Below are positions 54,809 to 64,000 of a stretch of 64,000 bases of DNA, piece by piece. This DNA comes from Pseudomonas sp. MM213 (GTDB lineage Bacteria > Pseudomonadota > Gammaproteobacteria > Pseudomonadales > Pseudomonadaceae), in assembly GCF_020423045.1 (NCBI RefSeq), contig NZ_CP081943.1, positions 1,116,001 through 1,180,000 of the forward strand. The letters are read 5' to 3'. The first letter of the stretch is position 1, and every line of letters starts with the position of its first letter. Under the pieces are notes generated by a model. The model ran no database searches. It was not told the origin of the DNA and saw only the letters and a list, made by a program, of their open reading frames with translations. The translations under genes were made by a program, and so were the position numbers.

Positions 54809-55699
54809 ATGACCGTCTATCTGGCGCGACTGGCGCCGTCCAGCCAACTGACCATGCGTTATGTGTTGCAGGATGCCGCCGACCGTCTGGGCTTCGAAGA
54901 CATGAACGTCGAGGAAATTCCCTGGCACGAGCTTCAGCCCGAGGATGTGATCGCGCTGGTCGCGGCACTGCGTGAGGATGGCTACGCGCCGAATACGTCG
55001 TCGCTGTACGTCAACGCTGTGCGCGGGGTGATGAACGAAGCGTGGCGCATGAGCCTGATCAGCCAGGAGCATTTGCTGAAAATGCGTTCGGTCAAGGGGA
55101 TTGCCGGAACGCGGCTGTCCCAAGGGCGCAACCTGCGACGCTCGCTGATTCAGGAAATGATGGCGGTCTGTGCCGCGGACCCACGGCCACAGGGCTTGCG
55201 AGACGCGGCGATCATCGGGATTCTGTATGGCTCGGGCATGCGCAAGTCGGAATCGGTGAACCTGGACCTCGATCAGGTGGATTTCACCGAGCGCAGCCTG
55301 CGGGTGACCGCCAAAGGTAACAAGCAACTGATCAAATACGCACCGGCCTGGGCATTCGCCAAACTGGATGCCTGGCTGGAGCTGCGCCGCTCGCAGCTCA
55401 AGGAAGGCGAAGTGGATGATCCATTCCTGTTCAACCGTATTCGCCGTGGCAGCCACATCACCCGTGAGCGCATCACCAAGCACGCGATCTATTACATCGC
55501 CCGCCAGCGCGGCGCGCAGGTCGGGGTGAAGATCATGCCCCACGATTTTCGCCGCTCGTTCATTACCCGGGTGATCGAGGAACACGACTTGTCGATCGCG
55601 CAGAAACTCGCCCATCACAGCAATATCCAGACAACCGCCAACTACGACGTGCGGGATGACAACGAGCGGCGACGGGCCGTGGATCGTTTCGACCTTTAA
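54809..55699 (+). CDS. Tyrosine recombinase / phage-type integrase
   Basis: 296 residues from ATG at 54809. N-terminal SAM-like core-binding domain (SSQLTMRYVLQDAADRLG, GYAPNTSSLYVNAVRGVMNEAW), then the catalytic domain with all tyrosine recombinase residues: Arg in GSGMRKSE, Lys in TAKGNK, HDFRRSF (HxxR), His in LAHHSN and Tyr in TTANYDV. It is shorter than most phage integrases and close to XerC/XerD length. No phage, island, tRNA or cargo genes flank it. The last 4 bp overlap the stop of the convergent ABC ATPase gene. Confidence 0.88.
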   Translation: MTVYLARLAPSSQLTMRYVLQDAADRLGFEDMNVEEIPWHELQPEDVIALVAALREDGYAPNTSSLYVNAVRGVMNEAWRMSLISQEHLLKMRSVKGIAGTRLSQGRNLRRSLIQEMMAVCAADPRPQGLRDAAIIGILYGSGMRKSESVNLDLDQVDFTERSLRVTAKGNKQLIKYAPAWAFAKLDAWLELRRSQLKEGEVDDPFLFNRIRRGSHITRERITKHAIYYIARQRGAQVGVKIMPHDFRRSFITRVIEEHDLSIAQKLAHHSNIQTTANYDVRDDNERRRAVDRFDL

Positions 55700-56766
55700 G
55701 CTTCGCTCAACACGTGGGCGTGACCGATGGTCGAGACGTGCACCGCACTGCCGGTGGGTGGCGCGTACAGGCCCGAACTGCGCACCATGAGCGTGCGACC
55801 GGGCTGTTCGGCGGATGGCGGCGACTCCAGTTCCACGGTCAAGGTGCAGGTATTGCCGCTGAAATCCCGCTCGGTCACCACCGCGCGACACCCGGCGGCC
55901 TCCACCGCACTCGGCACGATGCCGACCACTTGCAGCTGCTCGGGCCGCAGCATGATCTGCGCGCAACGGTTGTTGCGATGGTTGTTGACCGGGATCCGCC
56001 CCAGATCGCAATGCGCCCAGCCAGCTTCGATCCTGGCGGGCATGACCACCGCATCGCCGAGGAACAGCGCGGTTTGTTCGTCACCGGGGTAGCGGTAGAG
56101 GTCCAGTGGATGACCTGACTGCACCAGTTGGCCATCGCGCATGACCGCCAGTTGATCGGCAAACGACAGCGCCTCACTCTGGTCATGGGTCACCAGGATG
56201 GTGGTGACCCCGGCGTCTGCCAGCAACCGCGCGACCAGTTTGCGCATGGCCGCTCGCAAGCCGGTGTCGAGCGCGGAAAACGGCTCATCAAGCAACATCA
56301 GGCGCGGCTGTTGCGCCAGTGCCCGCGCCAGAGCCACACGTTGTTGCTGGCCGCCGGAAAGCTCGTGGGGCCAACGATTGGCCATGCTGGAATCCAGTGC
56401 GACGCTGTCCATCAGCTCAGCAATACGCTCCTGTTTTTGCGCACCCTTGGTCGACAAGCCGAAACCGATGTTGGCGGCCACGGTCATGTGCGGGAACAGG
56501 GCGCCGTCCTGCGGGACATAACCTATCTGGCGTTGGTGCGCCGGGACTTCGTGGGTGTCGTCCACCAACGTCTGACCGTTGAGTGTCAGGCGACCCCAGT
56601 CCGGAAACTCAAAACCGGCGATCATGCGCAACAAGGTGGTTTTGCCCGAACCGGAAGGCCCGACGATCACCGTGCGGCTGCCCGTCGGCACCGACAGGCT
56701 GATGTTTTCCAGGGCGCGTTGCGAGCCATAGGATTTGCAGATCGAATGCAGTTCAAGAGCGTTCAT
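55696..56766 (-). CDS. Ferric iron ABC transporter ATP-binding protein (FbpC-like)
   Basis: 356 residues: ATPase domain with Walker [30 protein letters not shown] and VTHDQSEA, then a ~120-residue regulatory TOBE-type domain. The long form is typical of the FbpC/AfuC/PotA group for iron or polyamines. It is last in the order binding protein, permease, ATPase, overlapping the permease gene by 4 bp. The C-terminal domain may sense iron. Confidence 0.9.
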   Translation of the reverse strand: MNALELHSICKSYGSQRALENISLSVPTGSRTVIVGPSGSGKTTLLRMIAGFEFPDWGRLTLNGQTLVDDTHEVPAHQRQIGYVPQDGALFPHMTVAANIGFGLSTKGAQKQERIAELMDSVALDSSMANRWPHELSGGQQQRVALARALAQQPRLMLLDEPFSALDTGLRAAMRKLVARLLADAGVTTILVTHDQSEALSFADQLAVMRDGQLVQSGHPLDLYRYPGDEQTALFLGDAVVMPARIEAGWAHCDLGRIPVNNHRNNRCAQIMLRPEQLQVVGIVPSAVEAAGCRAVVTERDFSGNTCTLTVELESPPSAEQPGRTLMVRSSGLYAPPTGSAVHVSTIGHAHVLSEA

Positions 56767-58364
56767 CGGCCAGCCGTTTTTTTGGATTGGTGATAGAGGA
56801 GCCCGGTCAACGGAAGTGACAGCAGGATCATCAGCAAGGCATATGGCGCAGCAGCGGCGTAGTCGATCTCGCTGGTCAACGCCCAGAACCCGGTCGCCAA
56901 CGTGCGCGTGCCGTTCGGTGCGAGCAGCAAGGTGGCGGTCAATTCATTGGTGATCGCCAGAAACACCAGCGCGGCACCCGCGGCTGCACCGGGCGCGGCG
57001 AGGCGCAGGGTGATCAGCCACAGTGCGCGGCCGGGCGAGCGACCGAGACTGCGCGCGATGTTCTCCAGCTCCACCGGCGCCTGGGCGATACCCGCCCGCA
57101 AGCTGACCAGCGCACGGGGTAAAAACATCAGCAGATACGCCAGCAGTACGGTGATCGTGGTCTGATAAATCGGCCGGGCGAAATGTACCGTGACGGTCAC
57201 CAAGGCCAGGGCGACCACAATGCCCGGCAATGAGCTGGTGATGTAGTTGCAGCTTTCGAGGACCCGTTGCAGCCGCCCCGGCGAGCGGATCGACAGCCAG
57301 GCAATCGGGATCGCCGCACAGGTGGTGAGGGCCGCACCCGCAATCCCGAGCAGCAGCGTCTGTTGCAGTGCCGGCATCAAGTCGGCCATCTGCCAGACGT
57401 GCACACCACCGGCGATCAGCCACTTGCCCAAAGTGATCAATGGCACCCCGAGCGCGAGGGCGCAGGTCACGATTTGCAAGGTCAGCGCGAGCACCGTGGG
57501 CACCTTTTTCAGGCGCACGAGCTGCTGCTCCCGGGCGCTTCCGGAACCGACGCGGGCATAACGCGCATTGCCACGCGCCGTCGATTCAACGGTGAGCATC
57601 GCCAGGCAGCACAGCGCGAGAACACTGGCCAGCATGTTCGCGGCAGGTCCGTTGAAGGTGGATTTGAACTGATCGAAGATCGCCGTGGTGAAGGTGTCGA
57701 AGCGGATCATCGCGTACAGGCCATATTCGGCCAGCAGGTGCAGCCCCACCAGCAAGGCGCCGCCGCAAATGGCCAGGCGCAACTGCGGCAGCACGACGCG
57801 AAAAAACACGGCCCAGGGCTTGAGCCCCATCGATTGCGCGACATCTTCAATGGCCGGATCGAGCCGACGCAAAGTCGCCGCAATCGGCAAGTAGAGGAAG
57901 GGGAAGTAGGCGATGACCGACACCAGAACCCCGGCAAACAGCCCGTGAATCGGTGGCACCAGGCTGACCCAGGCATAGCTGTGGACGAATGCCGGGACCG
58001 CCAGCGGCGCGGTCGCCAGTAACGACCACCAGCGTCGCCCCGGCAGATCGCTGCGCTCGGTCAGCCAGGCCAGTGTCACGCCCAGCGCGATGCACAAGGG
58101 GATCGTGATCAACACCAGCAACACCGTATTGATCAACAGCTCGCCAACCCGTGGCCGAAACACCAGTGCCAGCAAGGTCGACCAGCCAGTTTGTACGGAC
58201 ACGCCGATGACAAAGGCGATGGGCAGCAGCGCGAGTAGAGAAACCAGCACCGACAAACCGATCACCCACGCACCGCCGCGACCCACGAACAATCCGCGGG
58301 AGCGGCGGCGTAAAGTTGCGGGAATCGCCTCAGCGACGCCCGCCGGTAATGTTTCAGGTATCAA
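56763..58364 (-). CDS. Ferric iron ABC transporter permease (FbpB-like, fused two-domain)
   Basis: 533 residues with about 12 membrane helices, made of two homologous permease halves, as in FbpB/HitB. The EAA loops are seen in [24 protein letters not shown] and [28 protein letters not shown]. It starts with TTG (58364) directly after the stop of the binding-protein gene, so translation probably depends on the upstream gene. No better start is near. Confidence 0.9.
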   Translation of the reverse strand: MIPETLPAGVAEAIPATLRRRSRGLFVGRGGAWVIGLSVLVSLLALLPIAFVIGVSVQTGWSTLLALVFRPRVGELLINTVLLVLITIPLCIALGVTLAWLTERSDLPGRRWWSLLATAPLAVPAFVHSYAWVSLVPPIHGLFAGVLVSVIAYFPFLYLPIAATLRRLDPAIEDVAQSMGLKPWAVFFRVVLPQLRLAICGGALLVGLHLLAEYGLYAMIRFDTFTTAIFDQFKSTFNGPAANMLASVLALCCLAMLTVESTARGNARYARVGSGSAREQQLVRLKKVPTVLALTLQIVTCALALGVPLITLGKWLIAGGVHVWQMADLMPALQQTLLLGIAGAALTTCAAIPIAWLSIRSPGRLQRVLESCNYITSSLPGIVVALALVTVTVHFARPIYQTTITVLLAYLLMFLPRALVSLRAGIAQAPVELENIARSLGRSPGRALWLITLRLAAPGAAAGAALVFLAITNELTATLLLAPNGTRTLATGFWALTSEIDYAAAAPYALLMILLSLPLTGLLYHQSKKTAGR

Positions 58365-59378
58365 TTAGAGCAGTCCGGCCTGAGTCATCAGCTCCACGGC
58401 TTTTTTACTGTCGAGTTTCGAGGCGTCGACTTTCGGCGCGTCGAGCTGCTGCAGCGGCACCAGTTTGGGGTTGGATTCAGCGTTCTTGCCTACAGCGTAT
58501 TCATAGGAGTTACCGGTCTTGAGGATCGCCTGGCCGTCTTTGCCGGTGACCCATTTCAGGAACGCCTGGGCTTGATCCTTGTGTTGGCTGGACGCCAGGA
58601 CACCGCCACCGGAAATACTCACAAACGCGCCCGGGTCTTTGTGCTTGAAGTAGTGCAGGGCGGTGTTCTTGCTGTTCTCGCCGGTCTTGGCCTGATCACC
58701 GAAGCGGTAATAGTGATAAATCACGCCGCTGTCAATTTGCCCGGCGTTGACCGCTTTGAGCACCGAGCTGTTGCCCCGGTACGCGGTAAAGTTGTTTTTC
58801 ATGCCCTTCAACCACTCAAGCGTGGCGGCTTCGCCCTTGAGTTCCAGCACGGCGGCGACAATCGCCTGGAAGTCGGCACCGGCCGGCGAGGCCGCCCAAC
58901 GGCCTTTCCACTTGGCGTCGGCGAGGTCCATCAGCGACTTCGGCAATTCGGCTTCGGGCAGTTTGCCCGGGTTATAGACAAACACCGTGGAGCGCGCGGC
59001 GATCCCGACCCATTTGCCATGGGCCGGACGGTAGGCTGCATCGACCTGTTCCAGGGTGGTCGGCGCCACCGGTGCAAACAGCCCGGCGTTGTCCACCAGC
59101 ACCATGGCCGGGGAGTTTTCGGTCAGGAATACGTCGGCCGGAGAGGCCGCGCCTTCCTGCACGATCTGATTGCCCATTTCCGTGTCGTCGCCATTGCGTA
59201 TCGTGACCTTGATCCCGGTCTCCTTGGTAAAACCTTCGACCCAGGCTTTGGTCAGGCTTTCGTGCTGGGCGTTGTAGACCACGATACCGTCGGCATCGGC
59301 GGCGTAGACGTGACCGGCGCTCAGCAGGGCAGTGGCCAGCAGGGCTTTTTTCAGGAAAGAGGGGATATGGCGATTCAT
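58365..59378 (-). CDS. Ferric iron-binding periplasmic protein (FbpA/HitA-like)
   Basis: 337 residues from ATG at 59378 with a signal peptide (HIPSFLKKALLATALLSAGHVYAA). The mature protein begins DADGIVVYNAQHESLTKAW, the family-typical start. The paired tyrosine iron ligands are probably in YHYYRFGDQ. It captures Fe(III) in the periplasm for the permease and ATPase that follow. A Fur-box-like sequence lies 54 bp upstream. Confidence 0.9.
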   Translation of the reverse strand: MNRHIPSFLKKALLATALLSAGHVYAADADGIVVYNAQHESLTKAWVEGFTKETGIKVTIRNGDDTEMGNQIVQEGAASPADVFLTENSPAMVLVDNAGLFAPVAPTTLEQVDAAYRPAHGKWVGIAARSTVFVYNPGKLPEAELPKSLMDLADAKWKGRWAASPAGADFQAIVAAVLELKGEAATLEWLKGMKNNFTAYRGNSSVLKAVNAGQIDSGVIYHYYRFGDQAKTGENSKNTALHYFKHKDPGAFVSISGGGVLASSQHKDQAQAFLKWVTGKDGQAILKTGNSYEYAVGKNAESNPKLVPLQQLDAPKVDASKLDSKKAVELMTQAGLL

Positions 59379-59431
59379 GCTTCGGGCAGCTCCTGGTTTT
59401 TTTGGCGTCATGCGCAGGAATTCGCGGTTCA

Positions 59432-59450
59432 ACCAATGCGAATCATTTGC
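59432..59450. promoter_or_regulatory. Candidate Fur box upstream of the FbpA-like gene
   Basis: ACCAATGCGAATCATTTGC matches 12 of 19 positions of the Fur consensus with the core AATCATT exact. A weaker AATGAAAATGA repeat lies at about 59515-59535 on the reverse strand. Iron-dependent repression of the operon is inferred. Confidence 0.6.
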
Positions 59451-59570
59451 ATGTTTCGGATCGCTGGAATGTAGTGGGTACAATGAGAAAAAAACGTTAA
59501 ATAAACCGTTAATACATGTCATTTTCATTCAGATTAGCAGTGACTCAGCTCCTTGCCCGGTCGATCTGAT

Positions 59571-60326
59571 TCAAACGATGTCGTCGATCAGGATATGGCG
59601 CTGGCCACGGCTGCAAATCTCGATTCTGGCTTCGACCTCGTAGACATCGCGCAGCATCTGTTCGGTGATCACTTCAGCGCTGGGGCCGCTCCCCCGGGAC
59701 GTTCCATTGGCAATCACCAATACCTGATCGGCAAAACGTAGCGCTTGATTCAGGTCATGGATGGCAATAAATACAATGACTTCGCGTTTGCGTGCCAGTG
59801 CGCGCATGAAGTTCAGCACTTGAACCTGCCGATGCATGTCCAGCGCGCTGGTCGGTTCGTCCATCAGCAGGATTTCCGGTTCGCGCACCAGCGTTTGTGC
59901 GATCGATACCAATTGCTGCTGCCCGCCACTGAGTTCACCGAGGTTGCGAAAGGATAGTTCGGTGATGCCGAGCGCGTCGAGAATCTGGTCCACGAGTTTC
60001 AGCTCGTCGTCGTGAACGACCCACCCCGGTGTCAGTTGTTTGCGGGCCAGCAACACAGATTCATAGACGGTCAGCCGGGCGCTGGCATTCAAGCCCTGAG
60101 GCATATAGCTGATGCCCTGCGGCCCCTTTTTCGAGCCCTGCAAGTTGACCTGTCCCGGGCCGTCGATCAGCCCGGCCATGCGTTTGAACAGGGTGGATTT
60201 ACCCGCTGCATTGGGCCCGACCACTGCGACCACCTGGCCACCGATAAACGTTGCCGTGGTCACGGCGCTAATGATTTCGCGCTGGCCATAGCGGGCACCA
60301 AGGTTTTCAAGCTGGAGCTTCACCAT
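59571..60326 (-). CDS. Siderophore ABC transporter ATP-binding protein (FepC/FecE-like)
   Basis: 251 residues. Walker A GPNAAGKST, signature ELSGGQQQL, Walker [13 protein letters not shown], and HDLNQALRFADQ are intact and typical of the FepC/BtuD iron-siderophore/B12 group. The final residues continue to ILIDDIV. It overlaps the FecCD permease by 7 bp and is the last gene of the system. Confidence 0.9.
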   Translation of the reverse strand: MVKLQLENLGARYGQREIISAVTTATFIGGQVVAVVGPNAAGKSTLFKRMAGLIDGPGQVNLQGSKKGPQGISYMPQGLNASARLTVYESVLLARKQLTPGWVVHDDELKLVDQILDALGITELSFRNLGELSGGQQQLVSIAQTLVREPEILLMDEPTSALDMHRQVQVLNFMRALARKREVIVFIAIHDLNQALRFADQVLVIANGTSRGSGPSAEVITEQMLRDVYEVEARIEICSRGQRHILIDDIV

Positions 60327-61381
60327 GTGTTTTTCTTCCCGCCAAGGATCAAAGAGATGAAGAACGGCACGCCGATCAGCGAAGTGACCACGCCAATGGG
60401 GAAAATCGCGCCAGGGATCAGGGTTTTGCTGACCACCGAACTGGCGGACAGAATCAGCGCTCCGGTCAGCAATGACGCCGGCAAAAAGAACCGTTGATCT
60501 TCACCAATCAGCATCCTGGCAATGTGCGGGCCGACCAGCCCGATAAAACCGATGGTGCCGACGAAGGCCACCGGAAACGAGGCGAGCAGGCTGACCATGA
60601 TCAGCGTCTGGAAGCGCAGGCTGCGCACGTTGATCCCGAAGCTCGCGGCTTTGTCATCGCCCAGACGCAGGGCCGTCAGGGCCCAGGCCCGTTTGGCGAA
60701 GATCGGCAGGGTGATGAGGATCACCGCGCAAATCACCCCGAGTTTTGGCCAGGTGGCTTTGGTCAGGCTGCCCATGGTCCAGAACACTACGGCGGCCACC
60801 GCCTGCTCTGTGGCAAAAAACTGCACCAGTGCCAACAACGCGTTAAACGTAAACACCAGGGCAATGCCGAGCAGCACGATGGTTTCGGCGGTTACGCCGC
60901 GACGCATGCTCAGAAAGTGGATCAGCAGCGCGCAGAGCATGGCCATGATGAACGCGTTCAGCGGCACCATGTACTGCGCCGCCAGCGGGAACAGCGCCAC
61001 CCCGAAAGCCAGTCCCATTGCCGCGCCAAAACTGGCGGCAGCAGAAAGGCCCAGGGTGAACGGACTGGCCAGCGGGTTGTTGAGGATTGTCTGCATCTGC
61101 GCACCGGCCAGCGACAGCGCCGCGCCGACCGCAACCGCCATCAGCGCGACCGGCAAGCGGATGTCCCACATCACCACCCGCACTTGCGCCGACGCCGTGT
61201 CCGGTGAAAACAAGGCGCCAAGCACCTCCTTCAGGCTGTAACTGGCCGGCCCCAGCGCCAGATCGAGCAACACGCTGAACACCAGCAACACCGCCAGCGC
61301 CACCAGGATCAGTCGTTTTCGCAGGACCCGTTGACGGTACGTCACGCTCTGCGCAATAGGCAGTTCACCTAGCGAACTCAT
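60320..61381 (-). CDS. FecCD family siderophore/iron permease
   Basis: 353 residues, about nine to ten membrane helices. The FecCD features LALGPASYSLKEVLGALF, RLPVALMAVAVGAALSLAGAQMQTILNNPLASPFTLGLSAAASFGAAMG and GTIGFIGLVGPHIARMLIGED are present. It imports a siderophore-bound or free ligand with the ATPase and binding protein beside it; its ends overlap both neighbours by 4-7 bp. Confidence 0.93.
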   Translation of the reverse strand: MSSLGELPIAQSVTYRQRVLRKRLILVALAVLLVFSVLLDLALGPASYSLKEVLGALFSPDTASAQVRVVMWDIRLPVALMAVAVGAALSLAGAQMQTILNNPLASPFTLGLSAAASFGAAMGLAFGVALFPLAAQYMVPLNAFIMAMLCALLIHFLSMRRGVTAETIVLLGIALVFTFNALLALVQFFATEQAVAAVVFWTMGSLTKATWPKLGVICAVILITLPIFAKRAWALTALRLGDDKAASFGINVRSLRFQTLIMVSLLASFPVAFVGTIGFIGLVGPHIARMLIGEDQRFFLPASLLTGALILSASSVVSKTLIPGAIFPIGVVTSLIGVPFFISLILGGKKNTW

Positions 61382-62565
61382 GGCTTGCCCCCGGTTTTCT
61401 CAAGGCTGACGAAGTAGCCCGGCTGGTAGGGCACGGGCAGGAAGCGCTCGTGGAGTTCGCGAAACGCGGCGTCGGGATCCAGATCGGCAAACAGCGCCGG
61501 ATGAAACCACTTGGCCAATTGCTGGATGGCCACAAACTGGTAGGGGCTGTTGTAGAACTGGTGCCAGATGGCATGAAACGCTTGATCGTTCTGCGCCTTG
61601 ATACCGGCGTAGGCCGGGCGTTGGGTGTACCAGGCCAGTTTGTGCCGCGCTTGTGCAAGGTCCGCCCCCGGTCCGACGCCCACCCAGCGACCGCCGGGCG
61701 CAAAGGCTTGCCAGTTGGCGCTGGTGACGACCACTTGATCCGGGTTGGCGACGATCACCTGTTCGGGGTTCAACTGGCCAAAGGTGTTCGCAATGATGCT
61801 TTTGGCGATGTTGTTGCCACCGGCCATGTCGACAAACAGGCCGAAATTCTCGTTGCCGAAACTCAGGCAACAATCGTCGGTGTACCCACCGATTCGCTCG
61901 ATGAATACATTGGGCCGCGCAGGGTGTTTGGCCTCGATGACGTCGGTGACACGACGGATCTGTTGATTGCGAAAGTCGATAAACGCCTCGGCGCGCTCTT
62001 CCTTGCCAAACAACTGGCCGAACAGGCGCATGGTCGGCTCGGTGTTTTGCATCGGGTTGTTGCGAAAATCGACGTAGACCACCGGGATCCCCAGCGCGTC
62101 GAGCTTCTCGATGTAGCGCGCATCTTCGGTGGCGTGCTGCGCTTCGATGTTCAGGACGATGACGTCCGGTTGTTGCGAGATCGCTTGCTCGATGTCGAAG
62201 GTGCCGTCCTCGAAGCCGCCGAAGGTGGGAATCCTGGCGATGTCGGGGAACTTGCGCAGGTAGGCACCGTAAGTGTCCGGGTCGGACTGAATCAAGTCCT
62301 TGCGCCAACCGACGATGCGCTCGATGGGGTTTTGCGTATCCAGCGCGGCGACCAGGTACAACTGGCGCCCCTCGCCGAGAATCACCCGTCTGACCGGGAG
62401 GTGAACCTTGACCTTGCGGCCCAGCAGGTCAGTGACCGTGACGGCGGCGGGATCCGGATTCGCCGCGAGCGCGGTGCGCGGCGCCAGGGAAAACCACACC
62501 ACGCCCAGCAGTCCCGCCAATAGCAGGGCCGCGAAGGCGTGGCGGCGTGGATGAACAGATGCCAT
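61378..62565 (-). CDS. Periplasmic siderophore-binding protein (FepB/BtuF-type)
   Basis: 395 residues with an N-terminal signal/anchor (FAALLLAGLLGVVWFSLAP, then ALA). Class III periplasmic binding fold: VTVTDLLGRKVKVHLPVRRVILGEGR, DVIVLNIEAQHATED, and a C-terminal LAKWFHPALFADLDP. It is longer than typical FepB (about 320). A tandem CC in YTDDCCLSFGN could be a disulfide or ligand feature. It is 65 bp after the TonB-dependent receptor gene. Confidence 0.82.
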   Translation of the reverse strand: MASVHPRRHAFAALLLAGLLGVVWFSLAPRTALAANPDPAAVTVTDLLGRKVKVHLPVRRVILGEGRQLYLVAALDTQNPIERIVGWRKDLIQSDPDTYGAYLRKFPDIARIPTFGGFEDGTFDIEQAISQQPDVIVLNIEAQHATEDARYIEKLDALGIPVVYVDFRNNPMQNTEPTMRLFGQLFGKEERAEAFIDFRNQQIRRVTDVIEAKHPARPNVFIERIGGYTDDCCLSFGNENFGLFVDMAGGNNIAKSIIANTFGQLNPEQVIVANPDQVVVTSANWQAFAPGGRWVGVGPGADLAQARHKLAWYTQRPAYAGIKAQNDQAFHAIWHQFYNSPYQFVAIQQLAKWFHPALFADLDPDAAFRELHERFLPVPYQPGYFVSLEKTGGKP

Positions 62566-62591
62566 GGTTGAAACCTTTACAGGTAGCCAGA

Positions 62592-62619
62592 CCGGGCAAC
62601 GGCTCAGGCCGTTGCCCGG
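62592..62619. terminator. Strong perfect hairpin between receptor and binding-protein genes
   Basis: 12-bp perfect arms around a 4-nt loop in the 65-bp intercistronic gap. There is no T-run on either side, so it may reduce rather than stop read-through or stabilise the receptor mRNA 3' end. Confidence 0.6.
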
Positions 62620-62630
62620 GGCTGAACGTT

Positions 62631-64000
62631 TCAGAAGTCGACGGTGGCCGACAGTTGCAGGGTGCGCGGCGAACCTTGTGAGAAGGCGCCATAGGACGCG
62701 ACACCGGACCAGTACTCACGGTCGAAAACGTTCTGCACCGTGGCCCGGAATGTGGTCGGACGCTCCGCGATGCGCGTGGCGTAACGTGCGCCAACATCGA
62801 AGCGGGTCCATGGGTCGAGTTCCTGGGTGTTGGCCTGGTTAACGTATTGGCTGCCGGTGTAGATCGCGCCGCTGGTCAGGGTCAAACCTTCGATCCACGG
62901 CGTATCCCACTCGGCCCACAAGTTGGCCTGGACCTCGGGCACGCCCACCGGTTTGTTGCCGCGATTGGCAACGGTTCCGGTCTTGGTCAGTTCAGCGTCG
63001 AGGACGGTGACGCCACCGAGCAGGCGAGTGCCTTGGGCGATCTCGCCAAACACGTTCAACTCCACGCCCCGGTTGCGCTGTTCACCTTGTACCGAGAACA
63101 CACCGGAGGCCAGCTCGCCGCTGGGTTTCTTGATCTGGAACAGACTGAGTGTGGAGGTGAAGGTGCCGTAGTCGACCTTGACCCCGACTTCCTGCTGGCG
63201 GGAAATGTACGGCGCGAAGATCTCGCCGGAGTTCGACGCGGTGGCCGGGGCGATGTCGCCCTTGCTCAAGCCTTCGATGTAGTTGTAGTAGAACGACACG
63301 TGGTCCCAGGGCTTGACCACCACCCCGAACAGCGGCGTGGTCTCGCTTTCGTCATAAGACGTGGTGACGGCGCCGGCCGCGTTGAAGTTGTCGGATTCGA
63401 TGTTCTGCTTGCGCAGGCCGACAGTGACCTGCAAGCGCTCATCCAGTACCGAAAGGGTGTCGGCCAACGCCACACCCGACAGTTCTGTCTCGGAAACTTT
63501 GAGGGCATCCGGTTCGGCAATGGACGGTTTCGGACGGTCGATCGGGTGGTACATGTTCGACAGCACGGCCGGGCCGGAGATGATGCCGCGTTTCAGTTCG
63601 TCGCGATAACGAGTGACCTGCAACGTGGTGCTGTGGCTGATCGGACCGGTGTCGAAGCGCAGGCGGGCACCGGCGTCGACGGTGTAGCGCTCGACTTCGA
63701 ACTTGTAGTAGCCCGGGATTGAAGAGGTGTCACCCGCGTTGTTGAGAATGGTCGGGGTCTGATCAGACATCCGCTTCACGTCCGACCGGCCGCCACCGGC
63801 GTGGGCGAACACGGTCAAGGCGTCGTTGAGGTCGTACTCGGCACCAAGCAGGGCCGATTTATCGCGGGTTTCGGCCCACCCCCAGTCCTGGCTCACGTTG
63901 GTGCGGCCGTTGGCGGCGGAGGGAATCTCCACGCCCGAGGCAATGAGAAACGGACGGGACGCGGCGTCGAATTGTTCTTTCTGGCTGATCAGGTCCAGGG
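62631..64000 (-). CDS. TonB-dependent outer-membrane siderophore receptor, N-terminus beyond window
   Basis: At least 456 residues, open to the window edge. The visible part is the C-terminal beta barrel: alternating strands (TLQVTRYRDELKRG, HVSFYYNYIEGLSKGDIAP, VGVKVDYGTFTSTLSLFQI), the FDREYWSG block before the last strands and the terminal phenylalanine of ...QLSATVDF. The FhuA/FpvA-like pattern suggests a ferric siderophore receptor. The plug domain and TonB box are outside. It heads the operon with the binding protein, FecCD permease and ATPase. Confidence 0.9.
   Translation of the reverse strand, partial: LDLISQKEQFDAASRPFLIASGVEIPSAANGRTNVSQDWGWAETRDKSALLGAEYDLNDALTVFAHAGGGRSDVKRMSDQTPTILNNAGDTSSIPGYYKFEVERYTVDAGARLRFDTGPISHSTTLQVTRYRDELKRGIISGPAVLSNMYHPIDRPKPSIAEPDALKVSETELSGVALADTLSVLDERLQVTVGLRKQNIESDNFNAAGAVTTSYDESETTPLFGVVVKPWDHVSFYYNYIEGLSKGDIAPATASNSGEIFAPYISRQQEVGVKVDYGTFTSTLSLFQIKKPSGELASGVFSVQGEQRNRGVELNVFGEIAQGTRLLGGVTVLDAELTKTGTVANRGNKPVGVPEVQANLWAEWDTPWIEGLTLTSGAIYTGSQYVNQANTQELDPWTRFDVGARYATRIAERPTTFRATVQNVFDREYWSGVASYGAFSQGSPRTLQLSATVDF

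Noticed and set aside
54809..55699. Recombinase as the integrase of a prophage or island covering the arn or iron genes
   Set aside because: Neighbouring genes are core Pseudomonas functions with uniform codon style, and no attachment repeats or phage genes were seen.
1..64000. tRNA, rRNA or known riboswitch genes
   Set aside because: No cloverleaf, rRNA-like or riboswitch consensus was recognised by eye; a covariance search was not possible.

Overview
The window reads as chromosomal DNA from a Pseudomonas of the P. fluorescens group. This rests on GC-rich codon usage, about fifteen paired REP palindromes of the GAGCGAGCCTGCTCGC / GAGCGAGGCTTGCCCGC type, and the gene set: sfnG, efeUOB, an E. 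coli-type pssA, an eight-gene arn operon, a VasX-like type VI effector, and iron ABC/TonB systems. It holds about 57 intact or edge-truncated genes plus one doubtful small gene. No rRNA, tRNA or CRISPR array was seen. One lone tyrosine recombinase is the only mobility gene. Assignments come from reading the sequence; no database search was run.

Layout. 1-4.7 kb: a truncated TSUP permease; a divergent sulfur-scavenging pair (acyl-CoA-dehydrogenase-like flavin monooxygenase and the dimethylsulfone monooxygenase SfnG) with a sigma-54 type promoter before sfnG; a DUF1348 gene behind a TetR regulator that has a palindrome in its own promoter. 4.9-7.4 kb: pssA and an MFS transporter, convergent. 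7.5-11.9 kb: a Fur-box-preceded ferrous iron operon efeU-efeO-efeB-efeM. 12.2-21.5 kb: an AraC regulator, then a short/branched-chain acyl-CoA operon (ligase, SDR, thiolase, acyl-CoA dehydrogenase, enoyl-CoA hydratase), facing a convergent operon for a 3-hydroxyisobutyryl-CoA-hydrolase-like enzyme and a second acyl-CoA dehydrogenase. 22-27.8 kb: a polar amino acid ABC importer, an Lrp regulator, a CtlX-type citrulline hydrolase and an AstA-type succinyltransferase, probably one arginine/citrulline/ornithine module. 27.8-29.9 kb: an HPP membrane protein and an MFS transporter.

30-38.6 kb: a LysR regulator diverges from a seven-gene operon: argininosuccinate-lyase-like enzyme, three-gene amino acid ABC importer, two polysaccharide-deacetylase/allantoinase-like hydrolases and an MmgE/PrpD protein. 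The lyase plus MmgE/PrpD pair resembles the iminodisuccinate/EDDS catabolic logic, so this may be a pathway for an N-substituted aspartate. 38.5-45.3 kb: a GNAT acetyltransferase and a type VI effector locus. The locus has a 1225-residue VasX-like pore-forming effector, two tandem DUF6708 putative immunity genes, and between them a 58-codon ORF that repeats the last 34 residues of the effector. This records duplication of an 'effector tip plus immunity' unit.

45.6-54.4 kb: arnB-C-A-D-T-E-F-ugd, all start/stop coupled, for aminoarabinose modification of lipid A. 54.8 kb: the lone recombinase. 55.7-64 kb: a ferric FbpABC-type importer with a Fur box, then a FecCD-type siderophore ABC system with a TonB-dependent receptor cut by the window end. 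The most novel-looking parts are the duplicated effector-tip/immunity module and the lyase/MmgE-PrpD operon.
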